DNA of 64,000 bases from Exiguobacterium sibiricum 7-3 (GTDB lineage: Bacteria > Bacillota > Bacilli > Exiguobacteriales > Exiguobacteriaceae): positions 1,067,971-1,131,970 of the forward strand of contig NZ_KK211190.1 in the NCBI RefSeq assembly GCF_000620865.1. The letters are read 5' to 3'. Shown here one piece after another: positions 18,224 through 28,300 of this stretch. The notes beneath the pieces were generated by a model. It was not told where the DNA came from, searched no databases, and saw nothing but the letters and a program-made list of their open reading frames with translations. A program made the position numbers and the translations under genes. The first letter of the stretch is position 1; every line of letters starts with the position of its first letter.

Positions 18224-19783
18224 TTGAAGGTACAATCATTTCATGCCTTGTACGACGAAGATTCATTGATGCATAAAGCCTCTCGCCAGGAATTTTCGAA
18301 ATACGTTGATCATATTGGAACAGAAGGAATGCAGGCAAGGAGCAATCTTTTACAAGAACGGCAATACCCGCATCTTAACTTGCTTGTCGACGAACTGATG
18401 CGGCAAAATCCTCGGTTGAACGACAACTTGAAGAACCGTCTCGAACTGTTGCGGACAGGTGAGGCACAAGTCGTGATTACCGGTCAACAAACCGGAATCT
18501 TTGGCGGTCCGATGTATGCCGTTTATAAATTGTTGACCTGTCTAAAGGTTGCCCGCCAAACGGAAGAACTGATCGGTCGTCCGGTTCTCCCGATATTTTG
18601 GCTCGCAACCGAAGACCATGATTTTGATGAAATCAATCATCTGATCGTCCCGACACATGATTTCCGGACGCGGAAGCTGGCAGTCCAGGCGCCGGACTCG
18701 ATTTCGCGCTCTGTCAGCCGCTTGGCCTTTGATCAGGCGGCCGTCCAGGACATCGTACGTCAGGCATTATGTACCGAACGAGAGACGCCCTATACAAAAG
18801 AGTTATTGGCATTGTCGGACCGGTTAATCGAATCCAGTACGACATACGGAGACTTTTTCGCTTCTTTCTTAGGAGAACTTGTCGATCACGATATCATCTT
18901 CTTTGATGCAGATACGGAAACAGTCCGTCAACTTGAAATCCCGTTTTTCGAACGATTGATTCAAGACAATGCAGAAATCCGCCAAGCCTTATCGAGAGGT
19001 ATCCAACAAACAACCGAATTACCGGATACATTTCTGAATGAAGAAGCGGCCCACCTCTTTGTTGAGGATATCGGACGCGATTTATTATACCCGGGTCAAG
19101 ATTTTGTGACGAAACAAGGTAAGACCTATACCGAACTGGAACTGTTGGCATTGCTGTATGCGAGTCCGGAACGTTTTTCAAACAGCGTCGTCACACGTCC
19201 TTTGATGCAAGATTACTTATTCCCGACACTCGCTTATATCGGAGGACCGGGAGAGATTGCGTATTGGACGAGGCTCCGTCCGTTGTTCCATCACTTTGAT
19301 TGGACGATGCCGCTGCTGATTCCACGGATGGGAGCCGTCATGTTGCAGGCGAAAGACGAGAAGGGACTTCGGCGTCATGGTCTGAGTCTTGAACAAGCGC
19401 TTCAGGCGGGTGTGCCTCTCGCGGCATTTGATGTGACTGCGATCAAACGACAAATGCATGAGTCGACCTTGTTAAGCACGGTCTTGATTGAAGAAGTCAC
19501 CCGGGTTGAAAAAGAGGTGTTGCAGACGACGGCTGTCGCAACAAAGCTCAACAAACAGCTTCAGCTTGCCTTGGAAACAATCGTCGATCAAAAGCGGCGT
19601 CTCCATGAACAAGCGAACCGTTCGGACCGGGCACTTCAGTATCAATTGGCACCCGATCATGCACCGCAAGAACGGATTCATTCGATCTTACCTTGGCTGA
19701 ACCGATACGGTTTGAATTTAGTTCAGACCTTACGAATGCAATATGAACAAACTGATGCGGAACAATTGAAAATCATGCTATAA
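18224..19783 (+). CDS. bshC: Bacillithiol biosynthesis cysteine-adding enzyme
   Basis: A 519-residue enzyme that adds cysteine to glucosaminyl-malate to finish bacillithiol, the low-molecular-weight thiol of Bacillales. Family blocks are VVITGQQTGIFGGPMYAVYK, FWLATEDHDFDEINH, and LAYIGGPGEIAYW. The C-terminus is a long helical coiled-coil. The start is a TTG at 18224 behind AAGAAGGG. The longer frame from 18164 overlaps the DUF3397 gene and is not preferred. In Bacillus, mraZ follows bshC; here rsmH follows directly. Confidence 0.93.
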   Translation: MKVQSFHALYDEDSLMHKASRQEFSKYVDHIGTEGMQARSNLLQERQYPHLNLLVDELMRQNPRLNDNLKNRLELLRTGEAQVVITGQQTGIFGGPMYAVYKLLTCLKVARQTEELIGRPVLPIFWLATEDHDFDEINHLIVPTHDFRTRKLAVQAPDSISRSVSRLAFDQAAVQDIVRQALCTERETPYTKELLALSDRLIESSTTYGDFFASFLGELVDHDIIFFDADTETVRQLEIPFFERLIQDNAEIRQALSRGIQQTTELPDTFLNEEAAHLFVEDIGRDLLYPGQDFVTKQGKTYTELELLALLYASPERFSNSVVTRPLMQDYLFPTLAYIGGPGEIAYWTRLRPLFHHFDWTMPLLIPRMGAVMLQAKDEKGLRRHGLSLEQALQAGVPLAAFDVTAIKRQMHESTLLSTVLIEEVTRVEKEVLQTTAVATKLNKQLQLALETIVDQKRRLHEQANRSDRALQYQLAPDHAPQERIHSILPWLNRYGLNLVQTLRMQYEQTDAEQLKIML

Positions 19784-19784
19784 A

Positions 19785-19815
19785 CCTGCGAATTCAGCAG
19801 GTTTTTTTGTTTTTT
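19785..19815 (+). terminator. Terminator after bshC
   Basis: ACCTGC pairs with GCAGGT around GAATTCA (stem 6 bp) and is followed by a long T-run. It separates bshC from the division cluster. Confidence 0.75.
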
Positions 19816-19943
19816 TAACGAAAGATACATAAAAGTTCAAAAAATCAAGGAAACTGTCTCATTTTCGTAACGTTTTCAAGAAAGAATATGATACATTGAA
19901 AAAGAGTAACGTCCGGTTTGGACAGTGAAAGGTGAGGCAGCAC

Positions 19944-20882
19944 ATGTTTGAGCATGAAACAGTATTAAAATGGGAGTCCATTAAAGGACTGAATATCAAA
20001 CCTGACGGGATTTATGTCGATTGTACGTTAGGTGGAGCAGGACACAGTGAAGAGATCGTCAAACAGTTAACGACAGGACATCTGTACGCGTTTGATCAGG
20101 ATGATGTCGCACTGGCACATGCAGCAGAACGTCTCGCGGCGTATGAAGGTCGCTTTACTTTAATAAAAAGTAATTTCGTACATTTAAAAGAAGAATTAGC
20201 AGAACGATCTGTGACAAAAGTGGACGGGATTTTATTTGATCTCGGTGTATCTTCTCCGCAACTAGACGAAGGCGAACGTGGATTCAGCTACAACTTTGAT
20301 GCCCGACTCGATATGCGTATGGACCAAACGTCATCGCTATCGGCATATGAAGTCGTCAATGAGTGGCCGTATAACGATCTTGTTCGAATTTTGTTTACAT
20401 ATGGGGAAGAAAAGTTCTCCAAACAGATTGCACGCAAGATTGAGAAGGCACGTGAAATCGCACCGATTGAAACGACGTTTGAACTAGTTGAATTGATCAA
20501 AGATGCGATTCCGGCACCGGCCCGCCGCAAAGGGGGGCATCCGGCAAAACGGACGTTCCAAGCGATTCGAATTGCCGTGAATGATGAATTGAACGTTTTC
20601 GACCGTGCCGTCTATCAAGCAATTGATTTACTCGCTGTCGGTGGACGCTTATGTGTCATTACTTTCCATTCACTCGAAGACCGCATGTGTAAGCAAGCGT
20701 TCAAAGAGAAATCATCTTTACCTGAGCTTCCGCAAGGGTTACCGATGATTCCGAAAGAGTTTGAACCAGAACTGCGCCTGGTGACAAGAAAACCGATTAC
20801 AGCAGGAGATGATGAACTCGATGACAATCGTCGATCACGGTCTGCTAAGTTACGAATCGTTGAAAAAATGAAGGAAAGTTGA
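19944..20882 (+). CDS. rsmH: 16S rRNA (cytosine-1402-N4)-methyltransferase
   Basis: A 312-residue SAM-dependent methyltransferase (MraW) that modifies C1402 in the ribosomal P site. Motif I is [15 protein letters not shown]. The region [22 protein letters not shown] and the C-terminal [13 protein letters not shown] are diagnostic. The ATG at 19944 follows GAAAGGTGAGG. It is the first gene of the division/cell-wall cluster here; the regulator gene mraZ that normally precedes it is not present in the 160-base gap after bshC. Confidence 0.96.
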   Translation: MFEHETVLKWESIKGLNIKPDGIYVDCTLGGAGHSEEIVKQLTTGHLYAFDQDDVALAHAAERLAAYEGRFTLIKSNFVHLKEELAERSVTKVDGILFDLGVSSPQLDEGERGFSYNFDARLDMRMDQTSSLSAYEVVNEWPYNDLVRILFTYGEEKFSKQIARKIEKAREIAPIETTFELVELIKDAIPAPARRKGGHPAKRTFQAIRIAVNDELNVFDRAVYQAIDLLAVGGRLCVITFHSLEDRMCKQAFKEKSSLPELPQGLPMIPKEFEPELRLVTRKPITAGDDELDDNRRSRSAKLRIVEKMKES

Positions 20883-20895
20883 GAGGAGCATTCAA

Positions 20896-21282
20896 ATGGC
20901 AGAGCCACTTCGTAAACCGATGCAATCCATGGAACCCGTTCGGCAGCAACCGATGCAAGAACCACGTAAGACGGAAGATATCGCACGTCGTGTCGCGGTT
21001 CGTCCGAAATATCGTCTATATCCATTTGAAAAATTTTTGTACAGTGCGATGATTGGTGGAATCGTCCTTTTCGGCAGTATGACGATTAGCGCTCATAATG
21101 AAGCGTATAATGTAAGCCGGGATCTCGCGAAGGAAAATCAAGTCACACAAGAGATGAAGAAAGAAAATGAACGTCTTCAACTCGAAGTGACCAACTTAAG
21201 CTCTCCAGAACGAATTTACAAGATTGCGAAAGAACAAGGTCTTGATATGCGAAAAGGGAACATCAAGGTGATTCCTAAATGA
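20896..21282 (+). CDS. ftsL: Cell division protein FtsL
   Basis: A 128-residue bitopic membrane protein: a basic cytoplasmic tail rich in Pro/Gln/Arg (residues 1-47), one transmembrane helix (about 50-66) and an extracellular coiled coil (DLAKENQVTQEMKKENERLQ) ending near GLDMRKGNIKVIPK. It forms the DivIC/DivIB/FtsL complex with PBP2B. It is recognised by position between rsmH and pbpB, and by the leucine-zipper heptads and end motif. The cytoplasmic tail is longer than in E. coli FtsL. Confidence 0.9.
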   Translation: MAEPLRKPMQSMEPVRQQPMQEPRKTEDIARRVAVRPKYRLYPFEKFLYSAMIGGIVLFGSMTISAHNEAYNVSRDLAKENQVTQEMKKENERLQLEVTNLSSPERIYKIAKEQGLDMRKGNIKVIPK

Positions 21283-23417
21283 ATCCACTATCTAAATCCC
21301 GACGGAGAGTAGCCATTGTCATGTTGATATTTGCTGCTCTCTTTTTGGTGTTCATTTCACGCTTTTTGTACTTATCGACGACGAAGAAATTCCACGGGGA
21401 AGACATGCTTGTCTATGCCGAAAAAAAACGTTGGGAGTCCCAGGCCACGCTGTCGGCAGAACGTGGAGAAATCTTTGACCGACTTGGATCGCCGATTGCC
21501 ATTAACATCCCGTCCTATCATTTGGTCGCCGTTTACCGGTTAGGTGGGGAAAAAGATCCGGATGAGACAGTAGTCGACTTTAAGAAAACAGCAACCGGAC
21601 TTGCACCGATTTTAGGCATGTCGGTTAAAGAATTGGAAACCTATCTGATTGAAAATAAAAATCGCTCCCAAATCGAATTCGGTAAAAAAGGGAACGATTT
21701 GACGGTTGATCAGAAAGAACAGATTGATCGGTTAAAGCTGCCGGGTATTCGATTGATTGAAGAACCGAAGCGCTATTATCCGAATGGGATTTTCCTGTCC
21801 GATACGTTAGGATTCGTCCAGAAAATCACAGAAGATAATGGACGGGTCGTCTTAAAAGGACAGATGGGCATCGAAAAACAGTATGATGAGGCCTTACGTG
21901 AATCGTTTGGTTCCCGTGTCTTTGAAAAAGATCGCAGTGGCGGAGAATTGGTTCAAGGTACTTCAAAAATCTCGAATGAGCCGAAAGACGGATCGAACCT
22001 CTATCTGACAATCGATCACCGGATCCAGCAAGCACTTGAGAAACAGATGCAGAAGATGTACAACGAGTACAAACCTAAAAATGCGACAGGAATCGTCATG
22101 GATGCCAAGACAGGCGAAATTTTGGCGATGACGGATCGCCCGTCGTTTAACCCGAATTTGCGTGATATGACGGATTTTACGAACTTTGCTGTGTCCTCAC
22201 GGTTTGAACCCGGGTCGACGATGAAGATTTTTACGCTGGCTGCTGCAATCGATGCAGGTGTCTTCCGTCCGAACGAACCCTACAAATCAGGGAGTTATAA
22301 TTATAAGGGAACCGTCATCAAAGACTACAATGATGTCGGTTGGGGAACGATTCCGATGATTGAAGGGGTCTACCATTCCTCCAATGTCATGTTCTCGATC
22401 CTGACAGCTGAAAAGCTTGGGATCGAACGGTATAAAGACTATTTCAAGAAGTTTCATTTTGATCAAAAAACGGGTATAGACATCTCGGGCGAAGTAAACA
22501 GCCAATCTGATTTATCAAAACCGTTGAATACGTTGATTACATCATGGGGACAATCGACGGCGGTGACGCCGATGCAGATTCTCCAAGGGGCGACAGCAAT
22601 TGCCGGAAACGGTGAAATGGTCAAACCGCACATTATCCAAAAAGCGGATCATACGGATAAAGCGCCGTATAAAGCAAAAACGGAAGTGGTCGGAAAACCG
22701 ATTTCTGCGGAAGCGGCAAAAGCGACCCGTGAAGCACTAGATGGTGTCGTTAACAGTAAAATCGGAACCGGACAGATGTATAAGCTGAAAGATTACCGCG
22801 TCATCGGAAAAACAGGGACGGCGCAGATTTCAGAGAATGGGAAATACATTCAAGGGCAGTTCATTCATTCCTTTATTGGAATGGCACCGAAAGATGATCC
22901 GGAATTGATCATGTATATCGCTGTGGACCGACCATCGAAAAATGAATCATCGGTTTCCGGACCAAGTATCATGAGTCCGGTCTTCAAAAGTGTCATGAAT
23001 ACCGCTTTGCAATATCGAAGCATTAAACCTGCGACTCAAAAAGAGTCGGTGGATGTCAAGGCTAAAATCATTCCAAGCTACATCGGGAAAAGTATGAATC
23101 AGGCAGAAACAATGGCGAAGGAACAAGGTGCTGTGCCGGTCGTTTTGGGGGACGGGGTTGAAGTCGTCTCACAAATACCGACGCGTGGACAAGAATTCGT
23201 CAGCGGGGAACGTGTCCTCTTTAAAACAGGACGGACGTTTAAGATGCCTGACATCACCGGTTGGTCACAACGGGATGTGAAAAAGCTCGTCAGTCTCTAC
23301 GATTTAAAGTTAGACGTGATTGGTAAAGGTTTTGTAACCAAACAATCGGCACGAACTGGTACACTAGTGAAAGAAAATGGAAAGCTGACGGTGGAACTCG
23401 CTGAACCAAAAGAGTAA
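21279..23417 (+). CDS. pbpB: Division transpeptidase PBP2B with PASTA domains (class B PBP)
   Basis: A 712-residue septal peptidoglycan transpeptidase. After one N-terminal membrane helix comes a dimerisation domain (ERGEIFDRLGSPIA), then the transpeptidase domain with active-site SXXK in PGSTMKIF, SXN in SSNV, and KTGTAQ. Two C-terminal PASTA domains follow (from about residue 590, KIIPSYIGKSMNQAE and FKMPDITGWSQRDV). It overlaps ftsL by four bases. Only one class B PBP lies here: the sporulation paralogue SpoVD that follows in Bacillus is absent. Confidence 0.93.
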   Translation: MNPLSKSRRRVAIVMLIFAALFLVFISRFLYLSTTKKFHGEDMLVYAEKKRWESQATLSAERGEIFDRLGSPIAINIPSYHLVAVYRLGGEKDPDETVVDFKKTATGLAPILGMSVKELETYLIENKNRSQIEFGKKGNDLTVDQKEQIDRLKLPGIRLIEEPKRYYPNGIFLSDTLGFVQKITEDNGRVVLKGQMGIEKQYDEALRESFGSRVFEKDRSGGELVQGTSKISNEPKDGSNLYLTIDHRIQQALEKQMQKMYNEYKPKNATGIVMDAKTGEILAMTDRPSFNPNLRDMTDFTNFAVSSRFEPGSTMKIFTLAAAIDAGVFRPNEPYKSGSYNYKGTVIKDYNDVGWGTIPMIEGVYHSSNVMFSILTAEKLGIERYKDYFKKFHFDQKTGIDISGEVNSQSDLSKPLNTLITSWGQSTAVTPMQILQGATAIAGNGEMVKPHIIQKADHTDKAPYKAKTEVVGKPISAEAAKATREALDGVVNSKIGTGQMYKLKDYRVIGKTGTAQISENGKYIQGQFIHSFIGMAPKDDPELIMYIAVDRPSKNESSVSGPSIMSPVFKSVMNTALQYRSIKPATQKESVDVKAKIIPSYIGKSMNQAETMAKEQGAVPVVLGDGVEVVSQIPTRGQEFVSGERVLFKTGRTFKMPDITGWSQRDVKKLVSLYDLKLDVIGKGFVTKQSARTGTLVKENGKLTVELAEPKE

Positions 23418-23440
23418 GAAACAGCGGTCTCCTGATTTCT

Positions 23441-23499
23441 GCAGTGAAACGAGGACGAACCGGAGTCATTCGTTGACTTCTGTTTGTCCTCGTTTGCTG
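23441..23499 (+). repeat. Large inverted repeat in the pbpB-murF gap
   Basis: A stem GAAACGAGGACgAAC / GTTtGTCCTCGTTTG with a loop of about 21 bases. No T-run follows; instead the murF ribosome site is 8 bases downstream. It does not look like an ordinary terminator on the plus strand and may process or modulate the mRNA. Confidence 0.55.
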
Positions 23500-23521
23500 T
23501 AATCGAGTGGAGGAAATAGTG

Positions 23522-24841
23522 ATGGTAACAATTGCACAGATAGCCCAGTGGTTGGGATTGGAAGAAACCGATACACGATCACTAAGAAATTTTGCAACGG
23601 ATTCGAGAAGTACACTCACGGAAGGGTTGTATATCCCAATCCAGGGAGCACGCGTCGACGGACATTCGTTCATCGAGGGAGCAGTGGCCCGAGGAGCGAT
23701 TGCTACGTTGTGGAAAAAAGGTATTCCTCTTCCAGAGATGGACATTACGGTTCTTGAAGTCGAAGATCCATTAAAGGCGTTACAGGTAATCGCACAACGG
23801 TATTTACAACAAGTTGCGCCAAAAGTCATCGCGATTACAGGTTCAAATGGCAAGACATCAACAAAAGATATGATTGAGAGTGTCTTAAAACAGTCATTTC
23901 GGACGCATAAAACGGCAGGTAACTTCAATTCAGATATCGGAATGCCTTTGACAATCTTGATGATGCCGAACGAGACGGAAGTTGCCGTTCTCGAAATGGG
24001 AATGAACGGTTTTGGAGATATCGAACTCTTATCGAATCTTGCCGAACCGGATATTGCACTCGTGACGAACATTGGCGAGTCACATGCCGAACAGGTCGGC
24101 GGACGAACTGGAATTGCCCGAGCGAAACTAGAGATTCAATCAGGTTTAAAACCGAATGGTCATCTTTTTGTAGATGGCGATGAACCGTTGTTAGGAGAAG
24201 TGCCGGCTGAACGCATCGGGTATCATGCGACCAATACGTATGTGATCGAGCAGGCGGAAGCGACGTTCATCGGAACGACATTCAAATTTGATGGGGCGAC
24301 GTTCAACATACCGGTTCTTGGCAAACATCAAGTCCGGAATGCAGCGTATGCAATTGCGACAGCTAGAGCACTTGGGCTTACTGACAAAGTGATTCAGGCA
24401 GGATTAAACGATGTACAATTGACACCGATGCGGATGGAACGTTTAATGTACGGTCAAACCGCGATCATCAACGATGCATATAATGCCAGCCCGACCTCCA
24501 TGAATGCAGCAATCGAGACGATTGCAACGCTCGATGGATTTACGAATAAAGTCGTCGTCCTCGGTGATATGTATGAACTAGGTCAACAAGAACGTCTGTT
24601 ACACGCCTCTGTCGGGAAGAAAATTGCACTTCCTGTATCCCATGCTATTCTTGTAGGAGGGAAAGGGCGTTATATCGCGGATGGAATTGTTGATCCGACC
24701 GTCCAAGTCCAATTTGCGGACACGGTCGAAGACGCAGCACGTCTGCTCCAACCTCTGCTCGGCAAACAAACCGTTGTTTTGCTAAAAGCTTCACGCGGAC
24801 TGGCACTGGAACAAATCTTCACATATCTAAATGAAACATAA
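23522..24841 (+). CDS. murF: UDP-N-acetylmuramoyl-tripeptide:D-Ala-D-Ala ligase
   Basis: A 439-residue Mur ligase that adds D-Ala-D-Ala to the UDP-MurNAc-tripeptide. The Mur N-terminal domain has FATDSRSTLTEGLYIPIQG. The P-loop is ITGSNGKTSTKDMI. NFNSDIGMPLT, VLEMGMNGFGDIELL and NIGESHAEQVGGRTGIARAK are MurF-type and not MurE-type blocks; no DAP- or Lys-recognition motif of MurE is seen. ATG 23522 follows GTGGAGGAA. It occupies the slot where Bacillus has murE. A 104-base gap with an inverted repeat separates it from pbpB. Confidence 0.92.
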   Translation: MVTIAQIAQWLGLEETDTRSLRNFATDSRSTLTEGLYIPIQGARVDGHSFIEGAVARGAIATLWKKGIPLPEMDITVLEVEDPLKALQVIAQRYLQQVAPKVIAITGSNGKTSTKDMIESVLKQSFRTHKTAGNFNSDIGMPLTILMMPNETEVAVLEMGMNGFGDIELLSNLAEPDIALVTNIGESHAEQVGGRTGIARAKLEIQSGLKPNGHLFVDGDEPLLGEVPAERIGYHATNTYVIEQAEATFIGTTFKFDGATFNIPVLGKHQVRNAAYAIATARALGLTDKVIQAGLNDVQLTPMRMERLMYGQTAIINDAYNASPTSMNAAIETIATLDGFTNKVVVLGDMYELGQQERLLHASVGKKIALPVSHAILVGGKGRYIADGIVDPTVQVQFADTVEDAARLLQPLLGKQTVVLLKASRGLALEQIFTYLNET

Positions 24842-24863
24842 TCCTTAAAAGTAGGTGTATGCA

Positions 24864-25826
24864 ATGATCACATTATTCATCAGTTTAATTATTGCGTTTT
24901 TGGTTGTCGTACTCGTGATGCCAAAAGCGATTCCTTTTTTACACAGCCTTAAATTTGGTCAAGAGATTCGGGAAGAAGGACCGGATTGGCACCAAGTGAA
25001 ATCAGGGACACCGACGATGGGCGGTATCGTCATTTTGCTTGCCATGATCGGCAGTCTGATTGTTCTCTTATTGATGGGAGATTTGGATCGGAGTCATCTG
25101 TCGTTGCTGTTCTTAACGCTTGCCTACGGGGCAATCGGTTTTATCGATGATTATATCAAGGTCGTTAAAAAGCGTAATCTTGGTTTAAACTCAAAGCAAA
25201 AATTAGTCGGACAAATTGTTGTTGGGCTGTTGTTTGTCTGGTTGAGCGGCGGATTTTCGAGTGAAGCGACGTATCTGTCGATTCCATTTACGACGTGGTC
25301 AATTGATTTCGGTATTCTGTATCCACTCGTCGCGTTATTCTGGCTCGTCGGATTCTCGAATGCGGTCAATCTGACGGACGGACTGGACGGACTCGTATCC
25401 TTTACGGCAATTCCGACGTTCTTGTTCTTTGGTCTCTACGGGTGGTTCATCGCCGATGAGCCAGGCATTGCCTTGTTTGCTTTTTCAGCTGTCGGTGCGC
25501 TGATCGGGTTCCTCGTGTTTAATGTCTATCCGGCTAAAATCTTCATGGGTGATACCGGTTCACTTGCTTTAGGAGCAGCGCTTGCTGGTTTATCCATCTT
25601 ATTGAAACTGGAATTATTATTAGTATTGATTGGGATTGTGTTCGTTGTTGAGACATTATCGGTCATCCTACAGGTTATTTCCTTCAAGACGACAGGAAAA
25701 CGTATCTTTAAGATGAGTCCGATTCACCACCATTTCGAAATGGTCGGTTGGAGTGAATGGCGAATCGTTGGAACATTTGCTTCGATTAGTTTAATCGTGG
25801 CGTTAGTCGCCTATCTGTTCGTGTAA
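24864..25826 (+). CDS. mraY: Phospho-N-acetylmuramoyl-pentapeptide-transferase
   Basis: A 320-residue integral membrane enzyme with about ten helices that makes lipid I from UDP-MurNAc-pentapeptide and undecaprenyl phosphate. Key motifs are the conserved [24 protein letters not shown] (Asp pair), [11 protein letters not shown] with the catalytic aspartate, [18 protein letters not shown], and the histidine cluster PIHHHFE. The ATG at 24864 is preferred over GTG 24855 given the GTAGGTG site. It sits between murF and murD. Confidence 0.96.
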   Translation: MITLFISLIIAFLVVVLVMPKAIPFLHSLKFGQEIREEGPDWHQVKSGTPTMGGIVILLAMIGSLIVLLLMGDLDRSHLSLLFLTLAYGAIGFIDDYIKVVKKRNLGLNSKQKLVGQIVVGLLFVWLSGGFSSEATYLSIPFTTWSIDFGILYPLVALFWLVGFSNAVNLTDGLDGLVSFTAIPTFLFFGLYGWFIADEPGIALFAFSAVGALIGFLVFNVYPAKIFMGDTGSLALGAALAGLSILLKLELLLVLIGIVFVVETLSVILQVISFKTTGKRIFKMSPIHHHFEMVGWSEWRIVGTFASISLIVALVAYLFV

Positions 25827-25859
25827 TCGAAATTCGTGGTCAAGAAAGTGAGCGATTTA

Positions 25860-27209
25860 ATGATGAAGAGTTCTGAACTGGAGAAGAAAAAAGTACTGGT
25901 CCTTGGGACTGCGAAAAGCGGGATTGCAGCAGCGACCTATCTTGTTAAGGCAGGAGCCGTCGTGACGGTGAACGATGGGGGGACTCCTTCGGAAAATGAC
26001 GTACAAACGCTTGAATCCTTGGAAGTCGAAACGATTTTCGGAAGTCATCCGTTATCCTTACTGGATGGAACAGAATTAATCGTGAAAAATCCGGGGATTC
26101 CCTATCAGATTCCGTTGTTACAGACGGCAATTGAGCGTGGTATTCCGATTTGGACAGAAGTTGAACTGGCATACCGTTCAACGAAAGCAGATTGGGTAGC
26201 GATTACTGGATCAAACGGTAAGACAACGACGACGACACTTGTCCATGAATTATTGAAACAGGGTTCAAGACGCGTTCATTTAGCTGGAAACATTGGCTTC
26301 CCGGCAGTTGAGGTTGCCCAGCAGACAGCTGCAGATGATGTCATCGTCATCGAGTTATCCAGTTTCCAATTAATGGGGATTCAATCATTCCAACCAGTCA
26401 GTGCAGCATTCTTAAACTTGTCGCCGGCGCATCTTGATTATCACGGAGACGTAACGTCGTACGCGGCAGCAAAAGCACGGATTTTCTCAAACATGGATGA
26501 AGCTGGACGACTTGTCGTCAATGCGGATGACGAGGAAGTCATGCGATTGAGCGAAACAGCGGTGGCGGAACGATTGACGTTTTCACGTCGTCAACCTGCC
26601 TATGCACATGTCAAAAACGGTATCATCTTCGTCGGTCAGACAGAAATTCTTCCCGTCAGTGAACTGGCGCTCGGTGGTGGACATAATCTCGAGAACGTCC
26701 TGGCCGCCTTAACATTGATTGAACCGTTTGGGATTGCCTTAACGGCGATTCAAGAAGTTTTGCGGACATTTGGCGGAGTAGCACACCGGACAGAATACAT
26801 CGGAGAGTTTGCCGGACGAAAAGTTTACAATGATTCAAAAGCCACGAACAATGTGGCGACGGAAGCGGCATTATCTGGTTTTCACTCGTCTATCATCTGG
26901 ATTTGCGGCGGACTCGAACGCGGTGCAGATCTGACACCGTTAAAAAGTGCGATGACCCATGTCAAACACGTCATCGGACTCGGTGAGACAGGTCAACGCT
27001 TCGCCGATCTAGCGGCCGATCAACAAATCGCTTCGACAGTAACGCGTGAGATGGAAGAAGCTGTTGTCACAGCATTTGATGTTTCGAAGCCTGGCGATAT
27101 CATTTTACTTTCTCCGGCATCAGCCAGTTGGGATCAGTACAAGACCTATGAAGAGCGTGGCGAACATTTCATCCGTTCTGTCCAGAAAATAGGAGGGATG
27201 TCAAAATGA
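25860..27209 (+). CDS. murD: UDP-N-acetylmuramoyl-L-alanine:D-glutamate ligase
   Basis: A 449-residue Mur ligase adding D-Glu. The N-terminal Rossmann-like domain begins KKVLVLGTAKSGIAAATYL. The P-loop is ITGSNGKTTTTTL. Downstream are ELSSFQLMGI, NLSPAHLDYHGD and the NDSKATN motif, which are standard for MurD. The start is placed at ATG 25860 behind AAAGTGAG; an upstream GTG at 25836 is possible. It overlaps murG by four bases. Confidence 0.95.
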   Translation: MMKSSELEKKKVLVLGTAKSGIAAATYLVKAGAVVTVNDGGTPSENDVQTLESLEVETIFGSHPLSLLDGTELIVKNPGIPYQIPLLQTAIERGIPIWTEVELAYRSTKADWVAITGSNGKTTTTTLVHELLKQGSRRVHLAGNIGFPAVEVAQQTAADDVIVIELSSFQLMGIQSFQPVSAAFLNLSPAHLDYHGDVTSYAAAKARIFSNMDEAGRLVVNADDEEVMRLSETAVAERLTFSRRQPAYAHVKNGIIFVGQTEILPVSELALGGGHNLENVLAALTLIEPFGIALTAIQEVLRTFGGVAHRTEYIGEFAGRKVYNDSKATNNVATEAALSGFHSSIIWICGGLERGADLTPLKSAMTHVKHVIGLGETGQRFADLAADQQIASTVTREMEEAVVTAFDVSKPGDIILLSPASASWDQYKTYEERGEHFIRSVQKIGGMSK

Positions 27210-28300
27210 GAATCGTAGTTTCAGGTGGAGGAACAGGCGGACATATTTATCCCGCATTGGCCATGATCCGAGAAATTGAACGTCGTACGGCATGTGAAGT
27301 GTTATACATCGGTACTGAGAATGGACTCGAAGCGGACATCGTCCGCCGGGCAGGCATTCCGTTTGAATCAATTAAAATTTCAGGACTACGCCGTTCCTTG
27401 TCGTTTGAGAACGTCAAGACCGGTTTCCGTTTCATGAAAAGTGTTGTCCGCGTCCGAAAACTTCTGCGGGACTTCCAACCGGATATCGTTGTCGGAACAG
27501 GTGGTTTTGTCTGCGGTCCCGTCCTATACACGGCAGCGAAGATGGGGTATAAGACGCTTGTCCATGAACAAAACAGCTTACCTGGAATCACCAATAAATT
27601 CTTGGCGCGGTATGTTGACCGGGTGGCTCTGTCCTTTAAAGGCTCTGGTCACCATTTCGGTAAAAACGAAGGAAAAACGATTCTAATCGGAAATCCCCGG
27701 GCTTCGGAGGTTGCGATGTTGCAAATCGATCCGATCGAAGAAAAACAAAAATATGGTTTTGAACAAGAACGTCCTCTGATTGTCGTGTACGGCGGTAGCC
27801 GAGGTGCGCCGGCCATCAATAAAGCGGTCGTCGAAATGATTCCTAAGTTATCAACAACTGACTGGTCGTTGTTGTTCGTCACAGGACAGGTTCACTACGA
27901 AGACATTCAGACTCAGTTAGGAACATTACCGGACCGGATTCAATTACGTCCGTTCATTTACGATCTGCCGTTGATTTTAAAAGCGAGTCAACTGGTCATC
28001 TCGCGTTCCGGAGCAAGTACATTAGCAGAATTGACGACACTTGGTTTACCGAGCATTTTGATTCCGAGTCCTTACGTGACGGAAAACCATCAGGAAGTGA
28101 ACGCGTCATCACTTGTCGAGACAGGAGCAAGTCTTTTGATTCGCGAATCCGAATTGACGGGAGACCGGTTATTCGATGCTTGTACGAAGGCGATTGCCAA
28201 TCAAGCCAGCATGTCAAAAGCATCGCTCGCACTCGGCATGCCAAATGCGGCAAGTGATTTAGTCGATGAATTATTACGGTTGATTCAGCAAAAAAACTAA
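27206..28300 (+). CDS. murG: Lipid II-forming GlcNAc transferase MurG
   Basis: A 364-residue membrane-associated GT28 glycosyltransferase that converts lipid I to lipid II. The N-terminal glycine-rich loop is VVSGGGTGGHIYPALAMI; the second is VVYGGSRGAPAINKAV. The UDP-GlcNAc site includes ISRSGASTLAELTTLGLPSILIPSPY and a following TENHQEVNA. It is coupled to murD. In Bacillus, murB separates murG from divIB; it is not present here. Confidence 0.96.
   Translation: MRIVVSGGGTGGHIYPALAMIREIERRTACEVLYIGTENGLEADIVRRAGIPFESIKISGLRRSLSFENVKTGFRFMKSVVRVRKLLRDFQPDIVVGTGGFVCGPVLYTAAKMGYKTLVHEQNSLPGITNKFLARYVDRVALSFKGSGHHFGKNEGKTILIGNPRASEVAMLQIDPIEEKQKYGFEQERPLIVVYGGSRGAPAINKAVVEMIPKLSTTDWSLLFVTGQVHYEDIQTQLGTLPDRIQLRPFIYDLPLILKASQLVISRSGASTLAELTTLGLPSILIPSPYVTENHQEVNASSLVETGASLLIRESELTGDRLFDACTKAIANQASMSKASLALGMPNAASDLVDELLRLIQQKN

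Noticed and set aside
23290-24072. 260-codon minus-strand frame
   Set aside because: It is antisense to the end of pbpB and the start of murF, both of which have clear motifs. The frame crosses a gene boundary and has low-complexity composition.
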